Notes: generated from the letters alone by a model not told the origin. DNA of 55,219 nucleotides from Cochliopodium minus (GCA_024220525.1 JAMYWO010000105.1:79214-134432); one strand, 5' to 3'; positions 23,778 through 36,195 are shown, counted from the first letter of the stretch. Translations and numbers: made by a program.

Positions 23778-25935
23778 ATGAACAAAAATGAAGAGATAAT
23801 CAACATTCCTCCAGATGATACCCAAAAATCGGACAATAATAATACATCTAATTACAAATTGATTCATCCCCCAAATCACAATTCCCATTCTGACAGTAAC
23901 GATATAAATGGAGAATCACACAAAAATGGATCCATTCATCATGAGGATGGAAACATCCAAATAATGAATGGGGATTCAAATAAGGAAGAAGGATCAAATA
24001 AGGATATTTATTATTTATCCTTCAATATAGGTAATGACACTTGTTCAAAAAAAAAAATTATATAAATACGGAACCCAAGAAATGAAATGATCAATATTAA
24101 CCAATCGATTAATATTCAATGAATGCAGTTATATAATAGTTTCATTAAATATGAGAAACTTTTATTTCAAATGATTTATAGACAGATTCCTCAATTTTTA
24201 TTTGATTATTGTTCAATTTTAGGGAAATTGGATCACCAAGTTCAATTCGCTATTGTGTTTGCAGGTAAATATTATTGAAAAAATTAACCGAAATTAATTT
24301 TAATTAATTAAAAAACGAACGATGTAATTTTTTTTTTTTAAAAGGATTTTTTCTGTTTTTTTCTCTTCAATCCTTGTTCCAAGAGTTTCTCTTCAAAAGA
24401 GAGCACTTTCCATATCCATCTTTTGTAGTTTTGATACAGTGTATCGTTTTTGTGATACTGGGAAACTTAGAAAACCGGACGAGAAGTGCCAAAATGGGAA
24501 AGAACGAAGGCTTGTTGGGATTGTTACAAGGTTTAATTTTTTTAAAAAAAAATTACCAAAACAAAAATTAAATCTAAAAATTAAATTTTAAAAATACATT
24601 AAAATAAAAAAAAATATTTTCAAATCAAATAGTTCATATTAAAAAATATTTAAAGAAAATTTTAATTTTTAATTTTTTAATTTTTTTTTGAAATGCAAAA
24701 AAATTATTATATTTTAATTACTATTATTTTTATTTTTTAATAATATTTTTTGATTATTTTTATTAAAAAAAAAAATTATTTTTAGGAGCAGATTTACCTC
24801 CGGGTTCAAGAGACTTGATTCTTTTGGGTCTGATCATTTTACTTTCTCGTATTTGTGGTTACTCCTCACTTTTGTACATCACCTTCACAACCAAAATTAT
24901 CATTCAAAGTTCCAAAGTTATTCCAACCTTGATCTTTGGTAAAATTTCCTCACTTTTGATATCTATGAAGAATTATAAAAAAATAAAAAAAAAATTTGGC
25001 GTCAAATTAATTTTAATTAATATTTATTATTTTTTAAAAAAATTTTAAGTATTTCCCTTAGATAAATAAAAAATTTTGATTGTTTTATATTAAATGTATA
25101 TTTTTTATTATTTTTTTCATTAAATTTTTTTAATATTTACCCATTATTTTTTTCAAAATAAACTTTTGTTATTAGGAACCATCTTTTTGGGAAAAAGGCA
25201 CACATTGATAGAATATTTGATGGGAATATTGATGGCGTGTGGACTTTCTTTATTCATCACAGCCGATGCAAAGTCGGACTCTTCTTCATCTCCCATGATC
25301 GGGATTGTGTTGATGGGAACCCAGATGTGCTGTGCTTCTGCCAAGTACGTCTTTTTCGAGGGGCTCACTAAAAATCATGGTCATAGTGGCGCCTCCATCT
25401 TGTTTTGGAACAATTTATTTTCTTTGGTGTTGGTTATCCCTCTAAATATTTTTTCAGGTAAAAAAAAAAATTATTTTTTTAAAATATTGAATTTTATTTT
25501 TCATTTGAAATATTTTTTTTTTACCTTTATTATTTCTAGGAAGTTTTTTGAATGGAGTTTATTTTACTCTCAATGACCCTATGGTCCTTGTTTCCATTTT
25601 AATGCAACTTATATGTTCTTATGCTTCTAATGTTTCTATTGTTGTTTTGACTTGCATTTCTTCTGCTCACGTTGCAACAGTTGGAGAGTAAAAAAAAACA
25701 AAAATTTTCTTGTAAAAGTTTTATTTAACTTTTTTTTTATTAAATAAACAAAAAAAGTGCTTTCAGAAAGTTCTTTTCTATTGTCATGTCTTTCATCATT
25801 TTTATGAGACCCGTTAAAGCTTTTCATTTGATTGGTGGTGCTGTCTTCTTTTTTGCAGTTGGAATTCAGGTTTATTTGAAATTGAAAAATGGTAAAAAGA
25901 AGGAAAAGTCATCTGAAGATTCAATCATGATGTGA
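23778..25935 (+). CDS. SLC35B/UAA-family nucleotide-sugar (or PAPS) transporter
   Basis: Multi-pass antiporter of the Golgi or ER membrane that imports nucleotide sugars or PAPS. Exons begin at 23778, about 24222, 24343, 24785, 25176, 25540 and 25768; stop 25933-25935. The first about 85 residues are Asn/Ser/His-rich and cytosolic. Then come paired hydrophobic segments. The family hallmark is clear: TKIIIQSSKVIPTLIFG followed by a basic loop (LGKRHT) and ACGLSLFI, the region equivalent to KVIPVMLMG in SLC35B2/B3. The terminal helix (VGIQVYLKLKNGKKK) is followed by a Lys-rich cytosolic tail. The substrate cannot be read from sequence. One intron falls in each half, and the sixth junction near 25690-25768 is less certain. 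Confidence 0.85.
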
Positions 25936-26399
25936 TGAGAATTTGTTCATTACGCTTAATTATTATTTTATTTGTATTAAAAATTTTCAATAATAAATTT
26001 ATTGGCCAAAAAAAAACAACAATTATTATAATAATCAAAATTCACATCAAAAAAAATTTTTTTTCAAAAAGTCTGAAAAATAATAATTTCACAAGATCCC
26101 AAATTAACTTAATCATATTTACAGTACATATTTGTTTTCATACCAAAATAGTACTTGAGGAGTGTTATTTGATAAATGTTCAAATTTCACCACATTCTTT
26201 TCGATCCAAATAAATCAAAGATCTTTTGCATCACTTTTTATTTATTTTTTCAAGATCAAACTTTTTATATTGACTATGATGGTAACATTCAAAAATATAC
26301 CCAATGCTTATGGTAGTTTATTTGAAATTTAAACTTTTTGGGGTTTGGGAGTAAAATTTTTTATTTTCAACAAATTTAAATAAATAAAATAAAAAAAAA
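25936..26399. other. Intergenic region
   Basis: A/T-rich; contains the transporter's 3' flank and the upstream region of the CLU gene. No recognised gene, tRNA or repeat. Poly-A just before the ATG at 26400 is typical of starts in this window. Confidence 0.6.
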
Positions 26400-29300
26400 A
26401 TGCTAATCAGAAATATGAACAATTATTATCAACTAGATTCGGCTATCCCCAATTCCAATGATAATAATTATGGATTTGAAGATTATGAATATTTGACCAG
26501 CAAATGTAATTCATATGAAGAGAATTCTGCCGAATCCAAACCCCTCCCTCAAGATGAAGTGAATGTTCATAGTGAGGAAGAGGAGAAAGAAGAAGATAAT
26601 CAGATTGATGTCAACAATATATCTGATTCACAACAAACAAAAGATTATATCTCCAATTATTTTTGGAATGAGCGTAATTCAACACCATAAAGAAAAAAAC
26701 TTTTATATAAAAATTCCCTACTTATTACCAGTTTATTTTTAAATCTAATTCACAAAACAACAAAAATAATAATATATTTATATTACTGTTAAAAAAAATA
26801 AAAAGAATTTCAAATCATCATTGAGAGACCTTGTTCGACTCCAGAGAGTTGGATTAAAAGGAAGATCGATTTGGAAGCTTTTTTCGAGAAATTCAAGGAA
26901 CGCGCAGTGCCAATAGTCAAAGTGTTGGTAAATGAGATATATCTTCCCATAGAAGAGAAAACCATCAAGCCATTGAACTTTGGGGTTTTAAAATTTTCAA
27001 TTAATTTAAATTTAATTAATTTTATTGTTGCTTTCTATTTTCACATCATTCAAATTTAGGGGTAATTTATTTAATTTTTGCTTTTTATTATTTAAATTAT
27101 TATTCCTTGGTGATAAAATTAAATACACCTTCAATATCCAAATTTTCATACCATTCATTCAAAAAAAATACATTTATGTACTTCAAATAATATTATATGG
27201 TATCCATTTAAAACACGTTATAATAAAAAAAGTATTGCTGGAGGAGATAAATTCATCAAAGATCAATTCTTCTTTAAATTCCTCTCCAAAACACAGATAT
27301 CATTGTATGGCGGAGAACATTATGCCTCCAAATCATTCTCACACGAAATCAAATCGATGGAATCGTTATTGAGCCTAAATATCTCCACTCTTCATTTCCC
27401 ACTGATGATGATATGTGAGTATAGAGGATTCAAAGTGATGGTGATTACTAAATTGCCAATATCAACAGATACATTGAGTAATTCCCTCCTCATTTTTCGA
27501 AAATAACTTTTTTAAAAAGATAATTTTCCCATTCTTTAGTTTGGGGTAGTGCTGATGGTGGCAAAACTATCAAGACAAGCAAGAAAATGAAGCCCATCTT
27601 GGAAGAAATCGCCCATCAATTGAAATTAGCAAAGCATCCCGTTTTGGAGAGCTCAACCGGGAAAATCAAATCGATGATCGGGCCCGTTGATGTAATATAC
27701 ATATATTAAATAAATAAATATTCCTTTATTTTAAAAGCAAATTTAAGAATCTCAAAATATTATTTTATTATTATTAACGAAATTCGTTTTTTGGTTAATT
27801 TTAGATAGAAGGACATTTGGGAAAAGATGGAAGATATTACGTAAATAAAATCACTCAATTTACTGAATTTAAAATTTTTTTACTACTCTCCAAATTTAAA
27901 TTGACACAAATTAATAGTGTGTTGATACTGCAAGATTATTTCCTCCCACCTCGCCTGTTCCATCTATATCTGGATGTCATCTTTACAAGTTATTTCGTCC
28001 CGAGTTCATGAGAAAGTATGTGAGGGATGAGGGATTGAGCAGCGATGCCTTCAGTTTCTTTGGATTGCAAAATCATCAGAAGTACAACACGGATGTTCTC
28101 AAAGCCACCAACTATCTCATCGACAAATTGATTCCTCATTTTGCAACCCAGATGGATGAAAGATCCGAATTCATATCACAAGATAATCTTAAAGATAAAT
28201 TGCATGAACAAGGCATCAATTTGAGGTGAATTTAGATTTTCCATATTTATATTTCGATATATTTTAACACAATAAAATCATACCTCAATATATATTATTA
28301 TATAGAAGGTATATCTCCAATATAGATGAATTTTTTTTAATGTCTTTTTTTATGGATATATCCAGACATTCAAAAAGAAAAAATTTCCCCTTATGATTAA
28401 GTCAACAATAAATTGTATTTTATCTCATTAAATTAAACAATTTTCTTTCTAGATTCTTGGGATATCTCCTCAAAGAGGTGAAGACCATGAGATCCAAAAA
28501 AATCATTCTGATGGAGATGTGCTGCAGGACAGTTAAGAACGACATCTCGGACAAAATGAGACAAACAAAATCGATCAAAGAAGCCGATTACTTACAAACA
28601 ATAGCAGAACAACTAAACACATATTTTTCAGGGCCCATAAGTCATTCCCTGGGAAAACTAAGGAAAGGAAACTTGTCACATCCCAACCTCTTTAATCTCG
28701 AACCCAAACTCCCTACCAAAAAAATTAGCTGGACAGACGTGCTTCAAAGGAACATCCCTGAATACTTTGAGTTCACCAAGTATCCTTCTTACAACGAAGA
28801 AGGTGTTGTGAAAAGAGTTCTGAGACAACTTCACTTCCTTACGATGGGGTTTCGCCTTAAAATTTTGAAGCGAACTTTGAGTAGAAATTCTTTTTCAAAT
28901 TTTTTATTTTTTATTTTTTATTTTTTATTTTTTATTTTTTATTTTATTTTTTATTTATTTTTTTTAAATATATATATTTTTATTTTATTTTTTATTTTTG
29001 TATTTTTGTATTTTTGTGTTTTTATTTTTATTTTTTATTTTTATTTCATTTCCTTGAAATAAAATTTAATTTTAGTCGTTATTTTTAATCTAACCGTTAC
29101 ATTTTCCTTGCTTTAGTTTTGTGTGGAGTTTCTGTCAAGCCAGAAGTTCTCAACTCTTACTTGCTCAAAGCCAACAACACACGGACCTTTTTCAATCCCG
29201 ACGACATCGTCAAAGTGGACGTGAATGTCAAGCTCGTGAAATTCAACAGCCAAACAGATACTTTCCAATCATTCGAAGATCAGAAGAATCTTTATCTTCA

Positions 29301-30106
29301 AGAACTTAAAATCAGATCTGATCTCTTAGGGAAGTTTAACCTTCAAATTGCGCAAGGTAAAGAAAAAAATCATTTATCCTTGATTTTGTTAGAGATGTTC
29401 AAAACTTTACAACAGTTCAAAATTTGTTGGTTATAAATTAATATCCGCTAACAAAGTTGTAAATTTTGGACATGTCTATGATTTTGTTAAAAAGTAACTT
29501 TTATTCTTTTTTTTTTTTTTTTAATTTAAAAAAAAAGTGCACATGAACCTCGCCAAACTCTGTCAAACTTTCCACAAAGTAGATACGGCTGTGGAGCATT
29601 GGGAAGAGTCCATTTTGATCGTCGAAACAGTCAAAGGCAAGTCATCGTCAGAATGCCTTGAACTCAAAATCACATTTGCGAAATACCTCATTGAAAATCA
29701 TCCCATGGTAAATGTTTCGTTCTCACTCTTTTTTGATTATTTTTTATTAGTTTATTTCAAATTTTTTTTTTTTTTTTATTTTTAAATTTTTTTATTTTTT
29801 ATTTATTTTTATTTTTCAATTCAATTTTTTGTTAATTAATTTTTATTTTTATTTTTTTTTAATATAAAATTTCTTTTTTTTTTTGAATAGAGAGCAGAAG
29901 AGATTTTGTTGGGTGTACTTGAAGATCAGAAGAACTGTGAAAACGGGGATGAAGTTGACGTGGTCGGATTAAATCACACGTTGGCCATTTTGTACACTTC
30001 CATTTCTGAATTTGAAAAAGCCACCCACTATTTTGACCAAGCCATCTCTTATCTCGACCAAACTCTTTGTGAAAAGCCTTTCATTATGCACAACAAAGGT
30101 AAATAA
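26400..30106 (+). CDS. CLU-domain plus TPR protein, 5' part
   Basis: Relative of CLUH/CLU1/TIF31, RNA-binding proteins for nuclear mRNAs of mitochondrial proteins. The first exon (26400-about 26672) encodes an acidic, Asn-rich N-terminus. It joins, via a plausible GTAATT donor and AAAAAG acceptor, to the exon at about 26807 (TPESWIKRKIDL). The CLU domain follows: SLYGGEHYASKSFSHEIKS, WGSADGGKTIKT, then DIEGHLGKDGRYY and VDTARLFPP, which match the GHxGxDGRxYxLDxxRxFPP core. Exons from about 28453 lead into TPR helices (LAKLCQTFHKVDTAVEHW, LNHTLAILYTSISEFEKA). The last exon ends at 30106 (AAA G|GT) and no more coding follows before the N at 30307. The continuation is most likely 16774-20152. 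If 26400-26690 is instead a separate small gene, the true start is unknown. Confidence 0.82.
28900..29080 (+). repeat. ATTTTTT-type intron repeat
   Basis: T-rich simple repeat within an intron of the CLU-TPR gene; nothing else seen. Confidence 0.75.
29391..29477 (+). repeat. Dispersed MITE-like repeat, copy 2 (in intron)
   Basis: About 87 bp with imperfect inverted ends: AGATGTTCAAAACTTTACAAC at the left (first 20 or so bases) and the complementary ...GTAAATTTTGGACATGTCT at the right. The core TATAAATTAATATCCGCTAA is the reverse complement of copy 1. An 11-bp direct repeat, TGATTTTGTTA, flanks it (29381-29391 and 29479-29489) and may be a target-site duplication. It lies in an intron of the CLU-TPR gene. 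Confidence 0.82.
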
Positions 30107-30126
30107 AAAAGAATTAACTTTTTTTT

Positions 30127-30176
30127 GTGTTTTTTTGTTTTTTTTTTATTTTTTTTTATTTTTATTTTTATTTTTA

Positions 30177-30241
<65 letters not shown>

Positions 30242-30306
30242 ATTTTTTATTTTTTATTTTTATTATTATTTTAATTATTTCAATTATCAACATTTTTTTT
30301 AATTTT
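30127..30306 (+). repeat. T-rich intron tract ending at the third N
   Basis: TTTTTATTTT units of the intron that follows the last CLU-TPR exon in block C. The tract ends at the N without any acceptor followed by coding sequence. Confidence 0.8.
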
Positions 30307-30307
30307 N
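30307..30307. other. Single N: contig join between blocks C and D
   Basis: One undetermined base that cuts a CLU-TPR intron on the left and the 3' end of a tRNA on the right. Confidence 0.9.
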
Positions 30308-30377
30308 CCTCAACGGGAATCGAGCCCATGACCTTACGATCTTCAGTCGTACGCTCTACCAACTGAGCTATGAAGTC
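30308..30377 (-). tRNA. tRNA-Phe (GAA), last two bases missing at the N
   Basis: The minus strand folds as a full cloverleaf: acceptor GACTTCA, D arm GCTC-AGTTGGTA-GAGC, anticodon stem TACGA with loop CTGAAGA (anticodon GAA), variable AGGTC, and T arm CGGGA-type stem with loop CTCGATT or TTCGATT register. The 3' acceptor strand reads TGAGG and then hits the N; TGAGGTC would pair fully, with one G-U. The internal boxes TAGCTCAGTTGG and GGGCTCGATTCC are good A and B boxes for Pol III. No T-run terminator is present because the sequence ends. No intron. Confidence 0.93.
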
Positions 30378-30458
30378 TTTTTTTATACCTTTATATAAAC
30401 CACTTTTAAAAAATATTTTTTAGTAAAAATTTTAAAATAAATTGTTTTAATACATAAA

Positions 30459-31860
30459 TTAATTTTGTATTTGTCTTTCGTTTAATTCCATTTCGAGTTG
30501 CCCTTCCAACTCATTGAGCTCGTTGCGGATATCATAAGACAAAGGAGGGAAGTTGATCTGGAAAATGAGATTCAAAGACCAATCCAAATTCTCCAACTGA
30601 AACCTCCTCAAAAGCAACAAAGCGTCACTGTTTCCATTACCAACAGCACGCTCAAGGTAATAAACAGTCTCGGGGGTTTTAGATTGATCCAAATTGTACT
30701 TTAAAATGTACAAAATTGCCAAAAAAAAGTAAGAGTCCTCCACTCCTTTCTGCTCCGCTTGTTTGAGCCAAAAGATCGATTTGTCCATGTTTTGCTCAAT
30801 TCCTCCCTCTCCATAATAGTAGATGCGGGCCAAGTTATATTGGGCTATTCCCACTCCTTGATTTGCTGCTTTTCCGTACCTTTATCATAGAATATATTTT
30901 AGTTGCTTGATTATTTGAAAGTATTTCATATTCATTAATTTAAAAGTACAGAAATTGAAGTTTTTGTAAATCAAATTTTTTAGATGATGCATTTATTTTG
31001 TCAAGAATTTATCAAATCAAGTGTGAAAAAATAAAGTTTCTATTTTAAAAATTTTTGAGATCTTTTTTATGTGATAATCACCAGCCAGAATGTATTTTCA
31101 AAAAATTGGATGCTCATTGATTAACTTGTCTTTATTGGAGTGAAATATTTAAATTTTGTTTAAATTTGATGCTTGGTTTTTTATTGTTTGCTCAAAGTTG
31201 ATAAATTTTTTTAAAAAATTGAAAATTTCATCTCAATGACTTGTAAAGTCTCAATCGGATTTAAATTTATGAGCAATTCAAAATTCATATTTTGATGATG
31301 ATTGTTTTATATTTAAAATTTGAAAATCTAAGTCAAGATTTTTTATGATAGAATATATTTTACCATACAATAGCCCTTGATACATCACCAGATTTCTCAT
31401 AAAAGGTGGCCAAGGCTAATTGTGCTTGGGGATGTCCATTTGCAGCTGCGATCCTTACATAACTCTCCCATTGTGGGGTTCCCTCAGGCATCAAATTGGC
31501 CATCAACAAGCAAGATTGGATATGATTGAAATGGGCTGCCTTCTTGAGCTGCTCAATCGATTCTCTAGTTTTTCCTTTTTGAAGTAACACTTTATATTCT
31601 TCGTAATATTTTTCCCCTTCAGGATGTTGCGCCTTATTCTTCCATTCATCTCCTGATTTGATATATTTGGCATCCATCTCGCATTTCACTAATAAATCCA
31701 TGTTATTATAGATGTGGTTGCTGGCTAAGAGAAGAGAGATGGAGGATATGTAGATATGATGTGGTTTGAACATCTTATAATATTTTTTATTGTATAATGA
31801 AGAGTAAGATTTGTATATTGGTTTTTTAAATTTGAATAATATTGATTTAAAAGTATTCAT
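30459..31860 (-). CDS. Sel1-repeat protein, complete, probably mitochondrial
   Basis: Exon 1 is 31860-about 31366 and exon 2 about 30883-30459, joined TG|G (tryptophan) by a GTAAAA...AAAG intron. The N-terminus (MNTFKSILFKFKKPIYKSYS) is rich in Lys, Ser and aromatic residues with no acids, as in mitochondrial presequences, and is followed by a hydrophobic stretch (HIYISSISLLLA). Sel1 units follow: AAANGHPQAQLALATFYEKS, AANQGVGIAQYNLARIYYYG and AEQKGVEDSYFFLAILYIL. The N-terminus resembles that of the Sel1 gene at 53418. It may be an assembly factor or scaffold in the organelle; that is inference from the targeting-like leader and the repeat class. The 480-bp intron holds nothing recognisable. 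Confidence 0.85.
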
Positions 31861-32211
31861 TTTTTTTTATTTAATGGAGGATATAATTTAATTTTTGAAG
31901 CTTTTTATTCAAAGATCATGATCCCGAGTTTATTAGAGAAAGAAGTAGAATTCGAACTTAGGTACTTTTCATTTTTAAAAATTATCTAGAATATATTTTG
32001 AAAATTGAATTCACTTAAAAGAGACACCCACAATCAGATTTCTTGAAGAAAAAGAACTTACTTAAAAGAAGGATTTTTAGATTCTTTCATCAGAAAATTT
32101 AGTTCAACTTTAATATTAAAGTTTCTCATTTTTTCAGCTCAAATTTTGCTTAATCAAATTGATTTTAATATTAAAAAAAAACAAAGAGAATTTCAGAAAT
32201 AAAAAAGAGAA
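31861..32211. other. Divergent intergenic region
   Basis: 350 bp between the starts of the Sel1 gene (minus) and the WWE/oxygenase gene (plus). A/T-rich with no open frame of note; it must hold both promoters, but I see no confident motif. Confidence 0.5.
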
Positions 32212-35200
32212 ATGAACCAAATTGATGATCCAATTGTTCCCTGGTTTTGGGAAGATAATAATGGTTTGAAAGAATTTTCTGCAAGTAATTCATATAAACT
32301 CGAAATGTGCTATCAAAGCTATCAAAGAAAGAAATTGTCACCCTACCTAAGTCTATATATCTCAAATATAATGAATGAAGTTAATTTAATAACTATGACC
32401 CAAATGGACACATCCTTCGTAAAGAAGAATATTAAAAGAGGAGAGATAAATAAATTCAAAAAAGATGAAATGGATATGCTCACGAATATAAAAGATTGTT
32501 ATTGGTTCTATTATGATGATTTGAAAGGATTATTAATCCCTTTTTCAAATGAATCCCAAATTCTTCTTGAAAATGGATATGAGAAAAAAGAATCGAGCAT
32601 TAAATTGAGAGAAGAGGAATTTGCAATTGATCTTTCATCAATGAATTGTATTGATTCATCAAAGAGGCAATATAATGTATTGAGATGCAATAAAAAAGCA
32701 GTATGGTATTATATGAACGATAAAAACGAATGGATTTCACATGATGAAAAGATATCAAAGATCATTGAAGAATCTTTCTCCAAAAAAGAAAAGAAAGTGG
32801 AGATAAAGGTGAATGAGAATGCCTATGAAATTGAATTTGAGGTAATGAATCAGCTCTTCAAAGGAAAAGAAGGTTGCTCAACCAAAATCAAAAGAATCGC
32901 ACCTATCTCCTCGAACAACATTGATCAACAAAAAAATGACAATGAGAATTTGTTGGAGATGAAACCAGAAGAACTAAGAGAATTAAAGAAAGACAACAAA
33001 AGAAGATACATAGCTCACGTTAAGGAAATGTTGTGGACTTCTAAGAGAAATTACAAAATAATCGAACCTCCAAACGATCTTGGCAAAGTAGAAGTAGATC
33101 TGATAAGAAAGGATTATGTCGTTGAGGACAATACTATCTTTACTGTTGCGAACGTGATGACACCCGAAGAATGTGAGTACTACATCAAAAAGACTAACGA
33201 AGAAGGATATCAAGATTTGACAGAACAATACGAAAAGGATTACAGAGGAAATGAAATGTAACAGAGATTTCACTAAATTAATCATCTTATTTTTTTTTTT
33301 TTTTTTTTTGACAATCTCTTTTTATCATTTCCTTTATTCATGCCCATCTTCATTTTAATCCTTCTATTATAATAAAATCACCACCTTGGATCCATTTAAT
33401 TTTATTTCCAAATAGTGTTTTAGTGCTTGATGATGTATTAACTGGAGTGATCTGGAAGAGAATTCAACAAACATTAAAAGATGAAGATCTTTTATTCTTG
33501 AGACCAGTTGGATTCGGAACAGAAGGAACGTGGAAGGCATGTGGATTGAATAAATGTCTTAAATTTGCAAAATACAGCGAAGGAAGTTGCTTTCAGCCTC
33601 ACATTGGTAATAATATTGCATATCTCAATCTTTTTTATGCCTATTATCTTTTTTCTATTTATTTTTACTAATCATCTTCTATTTATTCACTTTATTTAAC
33701 TTTTAGATGGACCATGGGCTCCTGGAGAAAATGAGTGTAGTATATACACTGTCCTGATCTACTTGAATGATGATTACGAAGGGGGCAAAACAAATTTTTA
33801 CAAAGAACCGTTGCAATCAAAATTGGAAGGAAAGAGAGGAAAGTTTGTTGATGAAAAGGATCTTTTGGCAACTATAATACCTAAAGTGGGCACAGCTTTG
33901 ATATTCACACATGAATCATATCATGAAGGTGCAAAACTTTTGAAAGGGAAAAAATACATCATAAGAACTGAAAGTAAAATATTCTACAAATTGTCATTTT
34001 TTTTCAAAGTTATTTTTTTTTTCAATTGAAAAATTTTTCATTTTTGATAAAAAATAAATAAATTAATATTAATTTATTTCTTCAAAACAGTTATGTTCAA
34101 AAGAGTTGATTCGAACATTTTCAAAGAAATAGACTTGAGTGATAATGTTGAATACAAAAAGATGGTTACACTGTTCAAACAAACATTAAACCTTGAATCT
34201 AAAGGAAACGTTGGAGAATCTACAGATACATACCTTCAATCTCTGAACCTCCAAAGAAATGCAAGAACTCACAATATTGGCACTCGGATATTGGGAATCC
34301 CGAGGGTTATTTGGACAAAAATTTTTTTTTTACTTGATTGTAACGATGTTTGCTCAACAATGCAAGTATGTAAAAGGTAATTTTAATTTTATGAATTTAT
34401 TTTAAATTTTAATTTTGATAATTATTCAAACTTTTAACAACATGTTGAAAATTGTTAGTAAAAAGATCAAAATTAAATAAATTTTGTTAGTTGATTCAAA
34501 AGTTTTTCAATCTCTTTTTAATTATTTAACTTTTTTTTTCTTAATATTTAAATCTCTTTAAAATCAATAGTTTTCTATTTTAACTCTTTATATAAAATTT
34601 TTTACAAAGTTTTTATGCATTGTCAAGAGATGGAAGGATTTGGAAAGAACTTTACCTGAGATCTCCTTTTGCAAGAATCTTCAACTTGCCATTCGGAATA
34701 AACTTAAATGAGCTGAGGTTGAGTGCAAATTTGAATGATTGGTTCAACATTTTCAAGTTTGTGAAAAACCAAACAACATCTCCTTTGGACAACATTGAAG
34801 CGATCGATATTGGGAGAAACTTCTTCAAAGTTTCTAAAAAAAATGTATATCCATATTTCAAAGGATATAGCTGTTTAGTTTGTGAAGCTTACAATTTCTA
34901 TGAAATGAAAAAATACTATGAGATTGGATCTCTCTGCTACGAGTGTAGTGTTTGTTCTGTGTGCAAAAAAAAATTTGGCTACAAACAAAAAGATGAGATA
35001 AATGAGTCCGAAAAAGCAAAACTACCCACTTACTTTTCTTTCGAAGATGGGAAATACAATTTTTATTGTGCAGAACACACAAACCATGACTCTTTTCATT
35101 ATCCCCTCTCAGAAAACTCAAAACCTATTTCATGGGAATTCGATTTTAAAAAGTATGAGAATATAACTTCTTTCTCAATACATACTTACTACTGTAAATA

Positions 35201-36195
35201 ACCTTCTTTTCAAATTTAATTGTTTTTTTTTTTTATTCAAAATAATTCCGTCTATTTATCTTAAAAAAGCTTTTGGAACCAAATGTAAAAATGATAACTT
35301 TGCCTTTGGTTTGGATTATGTCATTACTGCTTCACACTCCGACGAAAACTTCAAATATTTCGTTCCTATCTCAAAAAACAGAACAATATCTTCACTTGAG
35401 TATCTAACCAATTTCATTTCAAAAAATACCTCAAATAAAGTCAAAGTCTTTGTCGAGCCGTACCAAGGTTTCTACAAAAAAGTCTTGGAATCAGAACTCA
35501 AACAAATCTCTAAAAATGTTGACTTTGCTGGATATATCACAGTACCTCATCACATTGCTTCTCTTTCTTGTTATCAAATAGTGAGCGGAATTGTAATTGA
35601 TTTTAATAGCGTATCTATGAACATTTGGGCGGTTGTGAATGAGAGAGTTGTTTCAGAACTCCCTTTTGATTTTTACCAACATGGAATTGATGCTCCTTGC
35701 TCGATAAATCTCCACCACTTGAATTACAGCAGTACTAAAAAATTTAGTGTCACCTCTGAACAAGTAAATAGCTTTTGGAATGGAACACTCAAAACTATCC
35801 ATCAATCTCATTTGCCTTCTTTCACTGCAAAAAAACTTTTTGAAGTTTTGAGAACACTCACAACTGAACAACAAAAACTTGTTTTGAGCAACATAGTTAT
35901 CACAGGAGGATTGGTTAAAGCTCAATTGATTGATCAAATTGAAATTGAAATTTCGAAATTAATCAACAAAACAGAATTGCCCTTCAACATTGTTAGAAAT
36001 ATGAAGATTGGAGAAACTTTGATTGAACATGATCCAATAAATTGCAACTTGAAAGGAGCTATCATTTGGTACGAAAGAAAAATCATCGAATTCAGAAAGA
36101 AAGATAAACTTGAGGAGTTCATGAACGAACATGTTTGGACTATCGACCTTGGTAAAGACACTATTGCCAGATACAAGAATGAATGTAATTCTTGA
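32212..36195 (+). CDS. Triple-WWE / 2OG-Fe(II) oxygenase / F-box / actin-related fusion protein
   Basis: Exons: 32212-33257, 33416-33606, 33707-33973, 34091-34376, 34610-35193, 35270-36195. Together 3300 nt, 1099 residues, every junction in phase. Three WWE domains (about residues 5-75, 95-165, 165-235; PWFWEDNNGLKEFS, YWFYYDDLKGLLIPFS, VWYYMNDKNEW) would bind ADP-ribose chains. A prolyl-hydroxylase-like oxygenase follows (about 300-510) with iron ligands H411-x-D413 and H485, and KKYIIRTEIMF for 2-oxoglutarate. An F-box at about 568-613 (GIPRVIWTKIFFLLDCNDVC) should recruit Skp1. A Cys-rich segment (CLVC ... CYEC-CSVC ... CAEH) leads to an actin-related domain with NIVITGG and GIVIDFNSV; the latter has lost the glycines of the actin phosphate loop, so ATPase activity is doubtful. 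Plant ARP8 also has F-box then actin fold. The whole combination is new to me. Confidence 0.88.
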
